Positions 1 through 5,321 of a stretch of DNA of 6,048 nt are shown piece by piece. The stretch covers positions 1 to 6,048 of the forward strand of contig JAICQW010000109.1 of the NCBI GenBank assembly GCA_025937665.1, in the 5' to 3' direction. The notes beneath the pieces were generated by a model. That model was not told the DNA's origin. It saw only the letters and a list, made by a program, of their open reading frames with translations, and did no database searches. The DNA is from Nitrososphaeraceae archaeon. GTDB taxonomy: Archaea > Thermoproteota > Nitrososphaeria > Nitrososphaerales > Nitrososphaeraceae. Each line of letters starts with the position of its first letter. The stretch's first letter is position 1. A program made the position numbers and the translations under genes.

Positions 1-447
1 GTTTATGAAAGTTCTGTATTTGCAACCAGATCCTTCCATTGATTCATCAGACAAACATGGTCCGTATTCACAAGATGTATGTTTGCACTCAAATTCTGTT
101 TTTGAGTTACAGGAAGAACAAAGATATTTGCCGCTTTCTACGAAGTCTTCCTTCACTCTACATAAAAAATTGCTTTTCCCTTTGGCAACTTTTAGAAATT
201 GATAGTCACGGGAGTATTGAGTTTGAAGATCCTTTGTAGCAGTACATATGTAGCTTGAGCCAAGAGTTCGCGCAATAGTTATGGCAATTGCACTTTTCCC
301 AAACCCAGTAGGTGCTTCTAGAATAATGTGTTTATAACCGGTATTGAAAGCTTCACAAATTTGTTTAATAACACTATCCTGATTATTTCTAAACTTATTG
401 TGAGGAAAGTTCTTCAAATATTCATCTGCGGTTATCGTTTTGCCCAA
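1..447 (-). CDS. XPD/Rad3-type ATP-dependent DNA helicase, N-terminal part (partial)
   Basis: This is the first 149 residues of a superfamily 2 iron-sulfur helicase; the gene runs off the left edge. Seen in the translation: FRNNQ at about 19-23 (an adenine-side R/Q element), a Walker A motif APTGFGKS at 45-52, motif Ia-like ATKDLQTQY at 70-78, and KGKSNFLC ending at Cys96, which opens the iron-sulfur domain. Cysteines follow at 110, 113, 121, 126, 131 and 142. The Cys96-Cys110-Cys113 spacing (14, then 3) is what I recall for archaeal XPD, with Cys142 a likely fourth ligand. Family role: 5'-3' DNA unwinding in repair or related processes. The start is uncertain. An in-frame TGA lies shortly upstream and no ATG is available, so I chose the TTG at 447-445, which leaves a natural-looking N-terminus. 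Helicase motifs II-VI lie outside the window, so DinG-like versus XPD proper is not settled. Confidence 0.88.
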   Translation of the reverse strand, partial: MGKTITADEYLKNFPHNKFRNNQDSVIKQICEAFNTGYKHIILEAPTGFGKSAIAITIARTLGSSYICTATKDLQTQYSRDYQFLKVAKGKSNFLCRVKEDFVESGKYLCSSCNSKTEFECKHTSCEYGPCLSDESMEGSGCKYRTFIN

Positions 448-476
448 GTATAAAGAAATGAATCAAGTGATTGCTG

Positions 477-483
477 AAATAAA
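477..483 (-). promoter_or_regulatory. Putative TATA box of the XPD-type helicase gene
   Basis: The minus strand reads AAAAATTTATTTC here. This is an A-rich BRE-like run followed by a TTTATTT box centred near 480. Transcription starting about 26 bases downstream would leave a leader of only some 7 bases before the TTG chosen as start. This supports the TTG over the ATG at 497, which lies upstream of the box. It is inferred from spacing only. Confidence 0.35.
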
Positions 484-584
484 TTTTTCTTATTCATTAT
501 ACTCTTTTAGAATCATCTATCAGAATCAAAAGTCAATTACGCAAGTCCATATAATCTGTCGCAACTCCTAATTGCAAGTACGAC

Positions 585-590
585 TTATAT
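585..590 (+). promoter_or_regulatory. Putative TATA box of the secreted-domain membrane protein gene
   Basis: TTATAT lies about 35 bases before the ATG at 623. That would place transcription start near 613 and give a leader of about 10 bases. Together with the minus-strand box near 480 it forms a divergent promoter region between two head-to-head genes. The match is modest in AT-rich DNA. Confidence 0.3.
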
Positions 591-622
591 GAACCCATTA
601 CGTAAAAACTCATATCAATAAT

Positions 623-1702
623 ATGAAAATGCAATATGTTTTGATATCAATCTTAATTTTCATATCATTATCAACCTTTATTCCTCATTTTGTTTCAGAT
701 GCACATCTCTCGCATACTCCTCATTACAATGGGGGATCAAATCGAGATGGAATAGGAAAATATTATCCATATATGGCATTGGATCCCGAATACGCAGCAC
801 CGGACGAGCCAACAAAGATTACTTTCAGCGTACAGGATTTCGATGGAAATGACGTTTATGATATTGAAACAATGGTAGAAATATATCAAGAAAGTACCGG
901 GGAAAGAGTGAAAGGATTCCCTTGGACTGTAAGAGATATTGGAGATTTTAATCTATATTATGTATTCCCTAATCCAGGAGGATATGAAATAGTACTCAGT
1001 GTTGCGAACGACGACAAAATGGTGAATCACAACCAACTAGATGTGCCAAGATCGATTCTGTCAAGCATATCAGATTGCAATTGTCAACGGGTAATATTCA
1101 ATGTTTCAATTTCTGATTCCTGGGGATTAGTTAGAAATTTCCTCCTAGTCGTTTCCATACTGATCCCCATCATAGTTCTGGGTTTAGTGCTGGGTAGAAC
1201 TTATTTGAAGAACAGAAAGGAGCAATCCGGTTCAAGAATGGTACCAGAAAAAGAAACTCTGAAATACGTCATTATGCTCCTTGCAATAGCTGGGGGTTTA
1301 GTACATTTGGCTATCTTTCCCGAACATGGATCTCTTCAAATCTACTATTCGGTATTCCTAATGGCTGCTGCTGGAGCTCAAGTAGCATATGGAATACTGT
1401 ACATCTTGATCAATTTTACTGCCGAATCATACTCGGGTAACAATAGAAAATTTATTTTGAGTCAGTACAGAAAAAGAGTGGCCCTGAATCTGTTTGGGTT
1501 GATTGGAACCTCCGTTCTCATTGGGCTTTATGCATATTCAGTCATTGTAGCACCTCCATTGTCACCAGACAACAAAGCAGAAAATATTGATATTGCAGGG
1601 ATTATGGCTAAGTCAGTCGAGATTCTTTTGGTAGGTGGAATAATTTACCTGATGAGATGGGAAAAGAAAAGAGTGGATGAAATTCTTGTCAGTCCAAAAT
1701 AA
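623..1702 (+). CDS. Membrane protein with N-terminal secreted Ig-like domain and about five membrane helices
   Basis: I do not recognise a named gene. The 359-residue protein has a hydrophobic N-terminal segment (about 4-21) and a plausible signal-peptide cut after Ser-Asp-Ala27, leaving His28 as the first residue of an H-x2-H-x2-H cluster (His28, 31, 34). Residues about 45-130 look like a beta-sandwich (PTKITFSVQD, a METMVEIY-like strand region, then GGYEIVLSV), in the style of FixH/YtkA-type Ig-like domains. A Cys152-x-Cys154 pair precedes the first membrane helix (about 172-192). Four further helices lie near 214-232, 240-264, 286-308 and 327-345. The stretch around GLVHLAIFPEHG (225-236) resembles a small integral membrane family with an H-x5-PEH pattern that I recall from other prokaryotes. 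The start ATG is favoured by the signal peptide that follows it; a second ATG two codons later is equally usable. The gene is divergent from the helicase and convergent with the DUF6659-like gene, so it appears to be monocistronic. A metal or redox role is inference from the histidines and cysteines. Confidence 0.85.
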   Translation: MKMQYVLISILIFISLSTFIPHFVSDAHLSHTPHYNGGSNRDGIGKYYPYMALDPEYAAPDEPTKITFSVQDFDGNDVYDIETMVEIYQESTGERVKGFPWTVRDIGDFNLYYVFPNPGGYEIVLSVANDDKMVNHNQLDVPRSILSSISDCNCQRVIFNVSISDSWGLVRNFLLVVSILIPIIVLGLVLGRTYLKNRKEQSGSRMVPEKETLKYVIMLLAIAGGLVHLAIFPEHGSLQIYYSVFLMAAAGAQVAYGILYILINFTAESYSGNNRKFILSQYRKRVALNLFGLIGTSVLIGLYAYSVIVAPPLSPDNKAENIDIAGIMAKSVEILLVGGIIYLMRWEKKRVDEILVSPK

Positions 1703-1844
1703 TTTTCTGGTTTAATGGAAACTAGAAGGCATACCAGAGATCAATTATTGTCCCTTCACTGCATTAGGTCATACATTTAATGTTGTCTGGTCATGTGAAA
1801 GAATTTTTAGAATTAATGCAAATTCAGTTACCTTTTCGCGATAT

Positions 1845-1870
1845 CAAGTCAAAGACTTGTCATATTTTTT
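1845..1870 (+). terminator. Candidate hairpin plus T-run between convergent genes
   Basis: CAAGTC and GACTTG (6 bp, perfect) flank an AAA loop at 1845-1859. On the plus strand, TCATA and six T residues follow up to 1870. This is a plausible end point for the upstream membrane-protein transcript. The stem also spans the stop codon of the convergent minus-strand gene. Archaeal termination depends mainly on T-runs, so the hairpin may be incidental. Confidence 0.35.
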
Positions 1871-2217
1871 ATGATGTCCAGTATCTTGTTTATCAACTTA
1901 GTGTGATCGGCCAACTTATCGAAAGAGACAAGAAGCAAATTCTCATCTAAGGGTATGGTCAAGAGCTTGATTTTCTCCCTCTCAGAAAAGGTGTAGATTA
2001 CTTTACCAAAAACATTATCAAAATCGCGTCTTAGAATATTATTGATGGCATAACCTAAGTAAAGCCTAATTGACCCATCGTTTTTTTCTAAAGATGGAGT
2101 ATCTTTTTTCATGTCGCCTACAATCAATTTACCCATTTCATCTATCATCCCAACAAATCTTATATTCTCGTCAACATCAAAAATGCTATTACATAAAGCA
2201 GGCAACTCGTATTGCAT
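1849..2217 (-). CDS. DUF6659-like protein (Roadblock/LC7-like small protein)
   Basis: This is a 122-residue soluble protein without signal or membrane segments. Its pattern is an N-terminal helix (about 4-14), then FVGMIDEMGKLIVGDM (21-36) forming two strands around a gly-rich turn. A helical section with RLYLGYAINN and RRDFD (51-66) follows, then a strand pair KVIYTFSEREKIKLLTIPL (72-90) and ENLLLVSFD (92-100), and a C-terminal helix. This order matches the thaumarchaeal DUF6659 family as I know it, whose members look like Roadblock/longin-type domains; function is not established. Multiple copies per genome are usual in this phylum, so this may be one paralogue. The ATG at 2217-2215 fits a TATA box centred 28 bases upstream, which implies a leaderless message. 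That box sits inside an inverted repeat, suggesting a dedicated repressor or autoregulation. No partner gene is adjacent on the same strand. Confidence 0.75.
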   Translation of the reverse strand: MQYELPALCNSIFDVDENIRFVGMIDEMGKLIVGDMKKDTPSLEKNDGSIRLYLGYAINNILRRDFDNVFGKVIYTFSEREKIKLLTIPLDENLLLVSFDKLADHTKLINKILDIIKNMTSL

Positions 2218-2236
2218 AGTGTATGTTCAATACTAA

Positions 2237-2255
2237 AGGTGTTATAAAGACACCT
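2237..2255 (-). promoter_or_regulatory. TATA box embedded in a perfect inverted repeat (operator-like)
   Basis: AGGTGT (2237-2242) and ACACCT (2250-2255) form a perfect 6-bp inverted repeat around seven bases. On the minus strand these contain the TATA box TTTATA (2248-2243). The box centre is about 28 bases before the ATG of the DUF6659-like gene. A dimeric regulator bound here would block TBP. The box is a good promoter call; the operator role is inference. Confidence 0.5.
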
Positions 2256-2585
2256 AGTTGGAATCAATTACAGAAAGATATATTCATTTCCTTATCAGAA
2301 TTATTTCATATTGCATGTAGAATATTAGGATGTGTAAATCTTGACAAAAAACATGACTGAATTAAACTATCAATTTAAAGGTAAATGAGTGTCGTTTCAG
2401 TTCCTTCCCATAGCCAGTCTAGTCATTCTAACGAGCTATACTAAAATATAATCGAAAGAGAACAGTGTTCTAATGACTTCTTCAAATTGTTCTATGAGAT
2501 TTCTGCTATTTGTTAAGAAATATTTCAAAATTTCTTGAAATAGTTGTACAAATTTCATTAAAGCATTTTATGGGGCTCGATAATA
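2256..2585. other. Gene-free AT-rich stretch
   Basis: I find no reading frame with coding character on either strand; the longest ATG frames are about a dozen codons. There is no recognisable tRNA or other RNA gene. The only structure I see is the GAAAT/ATTTC cluster near the right end, annotated separately. Confidence 0.6.
2499..2556. repeat. Cluster of GAAAT/ATTTC elements with overlapping palindromes
   Basis: Six copies of the pentamer GAAAT or its complement ATTTC begin at 2499, 2517, 2522, 2530, 2537 and 2552. They build nested inverted repeats: GAAATATTTC (2517-2526), AAGAAAT with ATTTCTT (2515-2521 / 2530-2536), and ATTTCAA with TTGAAAT (2522-2528 / 2535-2541). The cluster lies 30-90 bases upstream of the TATA box of the small membrane protein gene. 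It could be a regulator site, but AT-rich DNA makes such words common. Confidence 0.35.
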
Positions 2586-2593
2586 TTTTTAAA
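2586..2593 (+). promoter_or_regulatory. TATA box of the 56-residue membrane protein gene
   Basis: TTTTTAAA is centred about 26 bases before the ATG at 2616. This is the spacing expected for a leaderless archaeal transcript. It supports both the start choice and the reality of this short gene. Confidence 0.5.
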
Positions 2594-2615
2594 CAAGCTC
2601 TGAGAAGGCAATGAT

Positions 2616-2786
2616 ATGGCAGATTCAATGTTGATGTATGCAATAACCACTGCGGCTTTCATAGGATTCGTAATCATCTTAGGCTCTTCAAGGGCTAAAA
2701 GATATCGACATCACGTCGCCCCTGCTGCTGCTGCATCGTCCGAAAATAAAAAGGTCAAGTATTCTTCAGACGGGAAACCCATGTAA
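2616..2786 (+). CDS. Small single-pass membrane protein (56 aa), unknown function
   Basis: This short frame encodes MADSMLMYA and a hydrophobic helix (about 6-23, ending ..FIGFVIILG). A basic stretch SSRAKRYRHH (24-33) follows, then an alanine run (AAAA) and a polar, lysine-containing tail ending DGKPM. The positive charges after the helix predict a cytoplasmic C-terminus and the few N-terminal residues outside. Evidence that it is real: a TATA box 26 bases upstream, a T-rich stretch right after the stop, and a protein that looks like a membrane anchor rather than random sequence. I do not recognise the family. It may be an accessory subunit of a membrane complex or a small membrane-associated protein. 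An earlier ATG at 2611 is out of frame and soon stops. Confidence 0.65.
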   Translation: MADSMLMYAITTAAFIGFVIILGSSRAKRYRHHVAPAAAASSENKKVKYSSDGKPM

Positions 2787-2792
2787 GATAGA

Positions 2793-2827
2793 TTTTTTCA
2801 AAAAACACCAACCAATTCCTTTTTTTT
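2793..2827 (+). terminator. T-rich terminator after the small membrane protein gene
   Basis: Runs of six T (2793-2798) and eight T (2820-2827) follow directly after the stop codon at 2786. Such T-runs are the usual intrinsic termination signal in archaea. They separate the small gene from the S3Ae promoter. Confidence 0.5.
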
Positions 2828-2844
2828 GCATAATTAACGCACAA

Positions 2845-2851
2845 CTTATAT
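2845..2851 (+). promoter_or_regulatory. TATA box of the S3Ae gene cluster
   Basis: CTTATAT is centred about 26 bases before the ATG at 2874, predicting a leaderless mRNA. It probably drives the whole S3Ae to RNase P block, since the later gaps are short and carry no equally well-placed box. Confidence 0.5.
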
Positions 2852-2873
2852 TCTGGTCGTAGGCGATTTTTTT

Positions 2874-3632
2874 ATGGCTAAAGGTGCAAGAAGAGGCGGG
2901 AGAGTTAGGGACAAATGGAGAGACAAACAATGGCTTATTCTCGACTCACCGAATTCTTTTGGAGATTTTGGAGGGCATCATATTAATTATCTTCCGATAA
3001 CTGATACCACCACTGCTATAGGCCGTGTCGTTGAGAATACATTATTTGACATTAAAAAACAGGATCCAGCGGATCATAAGACCAAGGTATTTGTAGAAAT
3101 CGAAAACATAAACGAGGGAGTTGCAAGTACAATATTCAAGGGACATGAATATGGGAAAGAATTCTTAAGAAGCCTTGTCCGAAGGGGGAGTTCCATGATT
3201 ACTCACATACACAATTACACTACACAAGATGGTCATGAGTTTAGAGTTGAAATTATAGCATTCAGTCAGCGCAGGATAAATTCTTCAAAGAAGCATGAAC
3301 TAAGAAGAGTCATACATAATTTGTTATCTGAGAAAATACCACAATGGGATCTTAGTTCTTTCATAAAACAAGTTACAGATGACAATAGTGATTTTAATAG
3401 AGAAATCCTGGAAAAGGGTAAAAGAATATCCTCTTTACGACACATAGGCATAAAGAAGACCAAGCTAGTGTCATCGCCCAAGTCCCCTATTGAAAGTAGC
3501 GCTATTGAAACTGAAAGTGAAACGGAAATCAATGAAGAACCAGAAACAAGCGTTATTGAGACTGAAAGCGAGTCTCATAGTGAAACGGAAATCAATGAAG
3601 AACCAGTAGAAGATAGAGCGAAGGCCCTTTAG
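2874..3632 (+). CDS. rps3ae: Small-subunit ribosomal protein S3Ae (eS1)
   Basis: The 252-residue protein shows the S3Ae signature: a basic N-terminus followed by VRDKWRDKQW (11-20), then a core with IGRVVENTLFDI (49-60) and KVFVEIENINEGVASTIFKGHEY (71-93). Next comes LRSLVRRGSSMI (98-109), then HEFRVEIIAFSQRRINSSKK (121-140) and the helical HELRRVIHNLLSEKI region. eS1 is a structural protein of the 30S subunit near the mRNA exit channel. Archaeal members are usually about 200-220 residues. The extra length is an acidic, serine/glutamate-rich tail (about 204-248) with two copies of a SETEINEEP-containing unit. The start is fixed by the conserved N-terminus and a TATA box 26 bases upstream. The gene heads a cluster with exosome-associated and RNase P proteins, a known archaeal association of translation and RNA-processing genes. 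Confidence 0.95.
   Translation: MAKGARRGGRVRDKWRDKQWLILDSPNSFGDFGGHHINYLPITDTTTAIGRVVENTLFDIKKQDPADHKTKVFVEIENINEGVASTIFKGHEYGKEFLRSLVRRGSSMITHIHNYTTQDGHEFRVEIIAFSQRRINSSKKHELRRVIHNLLSEKIPQWDLSSFIKQVTDDNSDFNREILEKGKRISSLRHIGIKKTKLVSSPKSPIESSAIETESETEINEEPETSVIETESESHSETEINEEPVEDRAKAL
3516..3606 (+). repeat. In-frame 28-base direct repeat in the S3Ae tail
   Basis: Bases 3516-3543 are repeated exactly at 3579-3606, 63 bases (21 codons) away. They encode the two SETEINEEP segments of the acidic C-terminal tail. The preceding IETESE-coding parts also match with a few changes and a 12-base insertion. The exact identity at silent positions points to a recent internal duplication. Confidence 0.85.
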
Positions 3633-3682
3633 TGGAATTTCAGTCGGACTTTACCGATAATTTTTAGCCCAGTAATTTAACG

Positions 3683-4111
3683 TTGACCCTTTCTACATCA
3701 ATACATATAGTAGCACATGCCACTGAAGATGTTCCAAAAATAGTCCAAAAAATCAACGATGTCTTTTCTATCCCAAAGGAAAAAATTCTAGTTTCATCGG
3801 CAGAAGGTCATTGGGGAAATGAAATTTCACTCATCAAGGTAGATTGCGGCCATAAAGAGTCTCAAGTATTATTAGAGAAAATAATCTCTAACCTTAAAAT
3901 CGGTGAAAAAAAATTTCTATTGCGATCAATATCTAACTCATTTGATGAAAAAGACAATTTTTACATCAGATTGAACAAGCAGTCAATGTGTAAAGGGATA
4001 ATTTCCTTATCCGAACATGACTCGATAAGAATAAGATTCAAAGCAATCAAGGAGTTTAACCAAAATAATAAATTCAGGGATCATGTGATGAGCTTATTTA
4101 CAAAAAAATAG
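3683..4111 (+). CDS. COG1325-type RNA-binding protein, exosome-associated
   Basis: The 142-residue protein matches the archaeal family annotated as RNA-binding domain of exosome subunit (COG1325). Visible landmarks: an opening strand plus HATED (12-16), EGHWGNEI (41-48, the family's G-x-x-GN-x-I element), YIRLNKQ (94-100) and SIRIRFKA (114-121). No signal or membrane segment is present. The family lies in exosome / RNase P gene neighbourhoods in archaea; its biochemical role is not well defined and is mostly inferred from context. The start is a TTG, because a stop (TAG, 3665-3667) lies just upstream in frame and no ATG or GTG fits the conserved N-terminus. The gap to S3Ae is 50 bases, so cotranscription is likely. 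Its stop codon overlaps sequence that probably codes for the N-terminus of the next protein. Confidence 0.85.
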   Translation: MTLSTSIHIVAHATEDVPKIVQKINDVFSIPKEKILVSSAEGHWGNEISLIKVDCGHKESQVLLEKIISNLKIGEKKFLLRSISNSFDEKDNFYIRLNKQSMCKGIISLSEHDSIRIRFKAIKEFNQNNKFRDHVMSLFTKK

Positions 4112-4152
4112 ATCTAGGCGTTCATGTTTCTGATATTACCAAAGCTACGACT
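4096..4152 (+). other. Probable uncounted N-terminal extension of RNase P component 3
   Basis: The Rpp30 frame is open from 4072 and reads, just before the first ATG, KKIDLGVHVSDITKATT. This looks like the first strand and start of the first helix of the Rpp30 TIM-barrel fold. No ATG, GTG or TTG exists in this part. Candidates are ATT at 4096, six bases after GTGAT (an anti-SD-complementary core), or ATA at 4108, which overlaps the upstream TAG stop as ATAG. The assignment of these bases as coding is inference from the protein pattern. Confidence 0.55.
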
Positions 4153-4662
4153 ATGTCCAACTTATTGGGCATAGACATGATAGGTATTGATTTGCGAAAC
4201 TCGACAAGCAATAGTGCGCAAGAAAACGTCATACTCAGGATGGATAAAAAATATCCAATTTCAGATTATTTTCCCTACCTTATAGTTTCAGACAACATCC
4301 GTTCATTGGATAGTAAAACTGATCTATTTCAGATCGATCCCTTTCAAGGAAAAGATACAATAAAACATAAAGCCAAAAAAGGTCTGGGGATAGAAATTTC
4401 AATTGCTCCTGCGAGGAAACTTGATGCGCCTTTGGTTGCTCGATGGCTAAAAGAATTAAAATCGATTTATATTTTCTGTCAGTCATATGATTGTCAATTC
4501 ATACTGTCAAGCGGCGCAACTTCCATAAACGAAATGATATCTGCAAGATCATTTGAGTCGATATTGAACATAGTGGGAATAGCTCCAGGAACGTATTGGA
4601 GGAAAATATCCGAATGGATTTACGCAAAAACAAAGGCAAGATGGCAGTATGTTAAATCATAG
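4153..4662 (+). CDS. rnp3: Ribonuclease P protein component 3 (Rpp30)
   Basis: Given from the first ATG, the product has 169 residues. Archaeal Rpp30 proteins fold as a PHP/TIM-like barrel, usually nearer 200 residues or more, so this one is short. Seen: GIEISIAPAR (79-88) as the family's IEIS strand, a helix DAPLVARWLKEL (91-102), and QFILSSGATSINEM (115-128) with the typical LSSGA motif. RSFESILNIVGI (132-143) then corresponds to the conserved closing section before the C-terminal helix. Rpp30 is a protein subunit of RNase P, which removes the 5' leader of pre-tRNA, and it pairs with Pop5, encoded directly downstream with a 14-base overlap. The frame continues upstream with Rpp30-like sequence (annotated separately), so the true start is probably non-ATG and the ATG may be internal. 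Identification rests on motifs and on the neighbour. Confidence 0.82.
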   Translation: MSNLLGIDMIGIDLRNSTSNSAQENVILRMDKKYPISDYFPYLIVSDNIRSLDSKTDLFQIDPFQGKDTIKHKAKKGLGIEISIAPARKLDAPLVARWLKELKSIYIFCQSYDCQFILSSGATSINEMISARSFESILNIVGIAPGTYWRKISEWIYAKTKARWQYVKS

Positions 4663-4984
4663 AGATAAAAGAAGATATGTAGCAATCATGTATGATGAGA
4701 ATGCTAAAGATCGTCCTTTTCAAGTAAATGAAAAGATAGGAATCCGATTTAAGGAACTCTTCGGCGTTTTTCAAATGCAGTCTGCTATGTTGAAAATATA
4801 TGACTCTGATTTTGGAAACATAATGATAATAGGCTGCAAGCTTAAATATCTTGATTATTTTTTGGTCTCTTTGGTGTTGGGTGAACCCTCACTTACAGTT
4901 GTCAGCATATCAGGTACGCTGAAGAAGCTGAGGAAAAACGTTTCTCAAATGGGCTTTAGAAACATTAAAAACAATCGTAGCTAA
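4649..4984 (+). CDS. rnp2: Ribonuclease P protein component 2 (Pop5/Rpp14 family)
   Basis: This is a 111-residue protein of the usual size for archaeal Pop5. RRYVAIMYDEN (8-18) is the first strand, a helix leads to FKELFGVFQMQ (34-44) with the family's LFG, and MLKIYDSDFGNIMIIGCK (47-64) gives the central strands. The near-diagnostic SISGTLKKLRK (86-96) comes close to the C-terminus. Pop5 forms a complex with Rpp30 and helps position the RNase P RNA active site. The ATG at 4649 is chosen because the next one (4688) would remove the conserved first strand. It overlaps the end of the Rpp30 gene, so translation is probably coupled. It is the last gene of the cluster. Confidence 0.9.
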   Translation: MLNHRDKRRYVAIMYDENAKDRPFQVNEKIGIRFKELFGVFQMQSAMLKIYDSDFGNIMIIGCKLKYLDYFLVSLVLGEPSLTVVSISGTLKKLRKNVSQMGFRNIKNNRS

Positions 4985-4994
4985 ACATACAGAG

Positions 4995-5063
4995 GGGATG
5001 AGGTGAATTTTTGTTGCTGCTCAAATCTGAGGAAAAATCTATGAAGATCTCGCGACGATCTGA
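4995..5063 (+). ncRNA. Weak candidate C/D-box guide RNA
   Basis: The order is C-like GGGATGA (4995-5001, one mismatch to RTGATGA), D' CTGA (5027-5030), C'-like ATGAAGA (5041-5047, one mismatch), D CTGA (5060-5063). The C'-to-D spacer is exactly 12 bases, the usual archaeal spacing, and would hold the guide TCTCGCGACGAT. The C-to-D' spacer is too long at 25 bases. Short boxes occur by chance, so this is only a candidate. Confidence 0.2.
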
Positions 5064-5252
5064 CCCATTTCATGAAATTAGAGTTCATTAGATTGCTTGT
5101 GTTTGTAAAATCTTACTCGACTGAGTAGTACATAAAGTACCTAATATCTGAAATTGTATTAAAGGGACCATTCAAACAAAACTATAATATCTGTGGGTAA
5201 TTATCAAATAAAACATGGCTCATTTAATATCTCACTTTTTGAATTCTCATCC

Positions 5253-5276
5253 AAGTAAAAACAGAAGTAAAAACAG
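5253..5276 (+). repeat. Perfect 12-base tandem duplication
   Basis: AAGTAAAAACAG occurs twice without interruption (5253-5264 and 5265-5276), about 45 bases before the start of the surface protein gene. It most likely arose by replication slippage; no function is evident. Confidence 0.8.
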
Positions 5277-5321
5277 ACATATTCTGAATGACCAAACTCT
5301 ACTATCTTATCTGAATCCAAT

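Larger units (their letters stand above)
4985..5321. other. Intergenic region without a recognisable protein gene
   Basis: No coding frame is convincing on either strand. Visible structure: a C/D-box-like arrangement (4995-5063) and an inverted repeat TACTC-GACT-GAGTA (5114-5127). A GTAC-ATAAA-GTAC pair lies next to it (5128-5140), and further on is a 12-base tandem repeat (5253-5276). TTTAATAT at 5223-5230 could be a TATA box for the following gene, but it would imply a leader of about 70 bases. Confidence 0.55.

Noticed and set aside
5..239. Two short plus-strand frames over the left edge
   Set aside because: They lie opposite the helicase, whose minus-strand frame carries a Walker A motif and iron-sulfur cysteines; the plus-strand products have no recognisable pattern.
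1706..1738. TCTGGT / ACCAGA inverted repeat just after the membrane protein gene
   Set aside because: Only 6 bp with a 21-base loop and no T-run following; too weak to call a terminator or operator.
3266..3532. Minus-strand frame of 88 codons
   Set aside because: It is antisense to the clearly identified S3Ae gene and has no family-like features or promoter.
3644..3666. TCGG-N6-CCGA hairpin followed by TTTTT between S3Ae and the COG1325 gene
   Set aside because: A 4-bp stem in a 50-base gap inside an apparent operon; it may cause some attenuation but is not strong enough to list as a terminator.
4280..4486. Minus-strand frame of 68 codons
   Set aside because: It is antisense to the Rpp30 gene and shows no coding signature of its own.
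5048..5060. Palindromic TCGCGA within an AGATC/GATCT hairpin
   Set aside because: It overlaps the C/D-box candidate and is short; there is no independent reason to treat it as a separate element.
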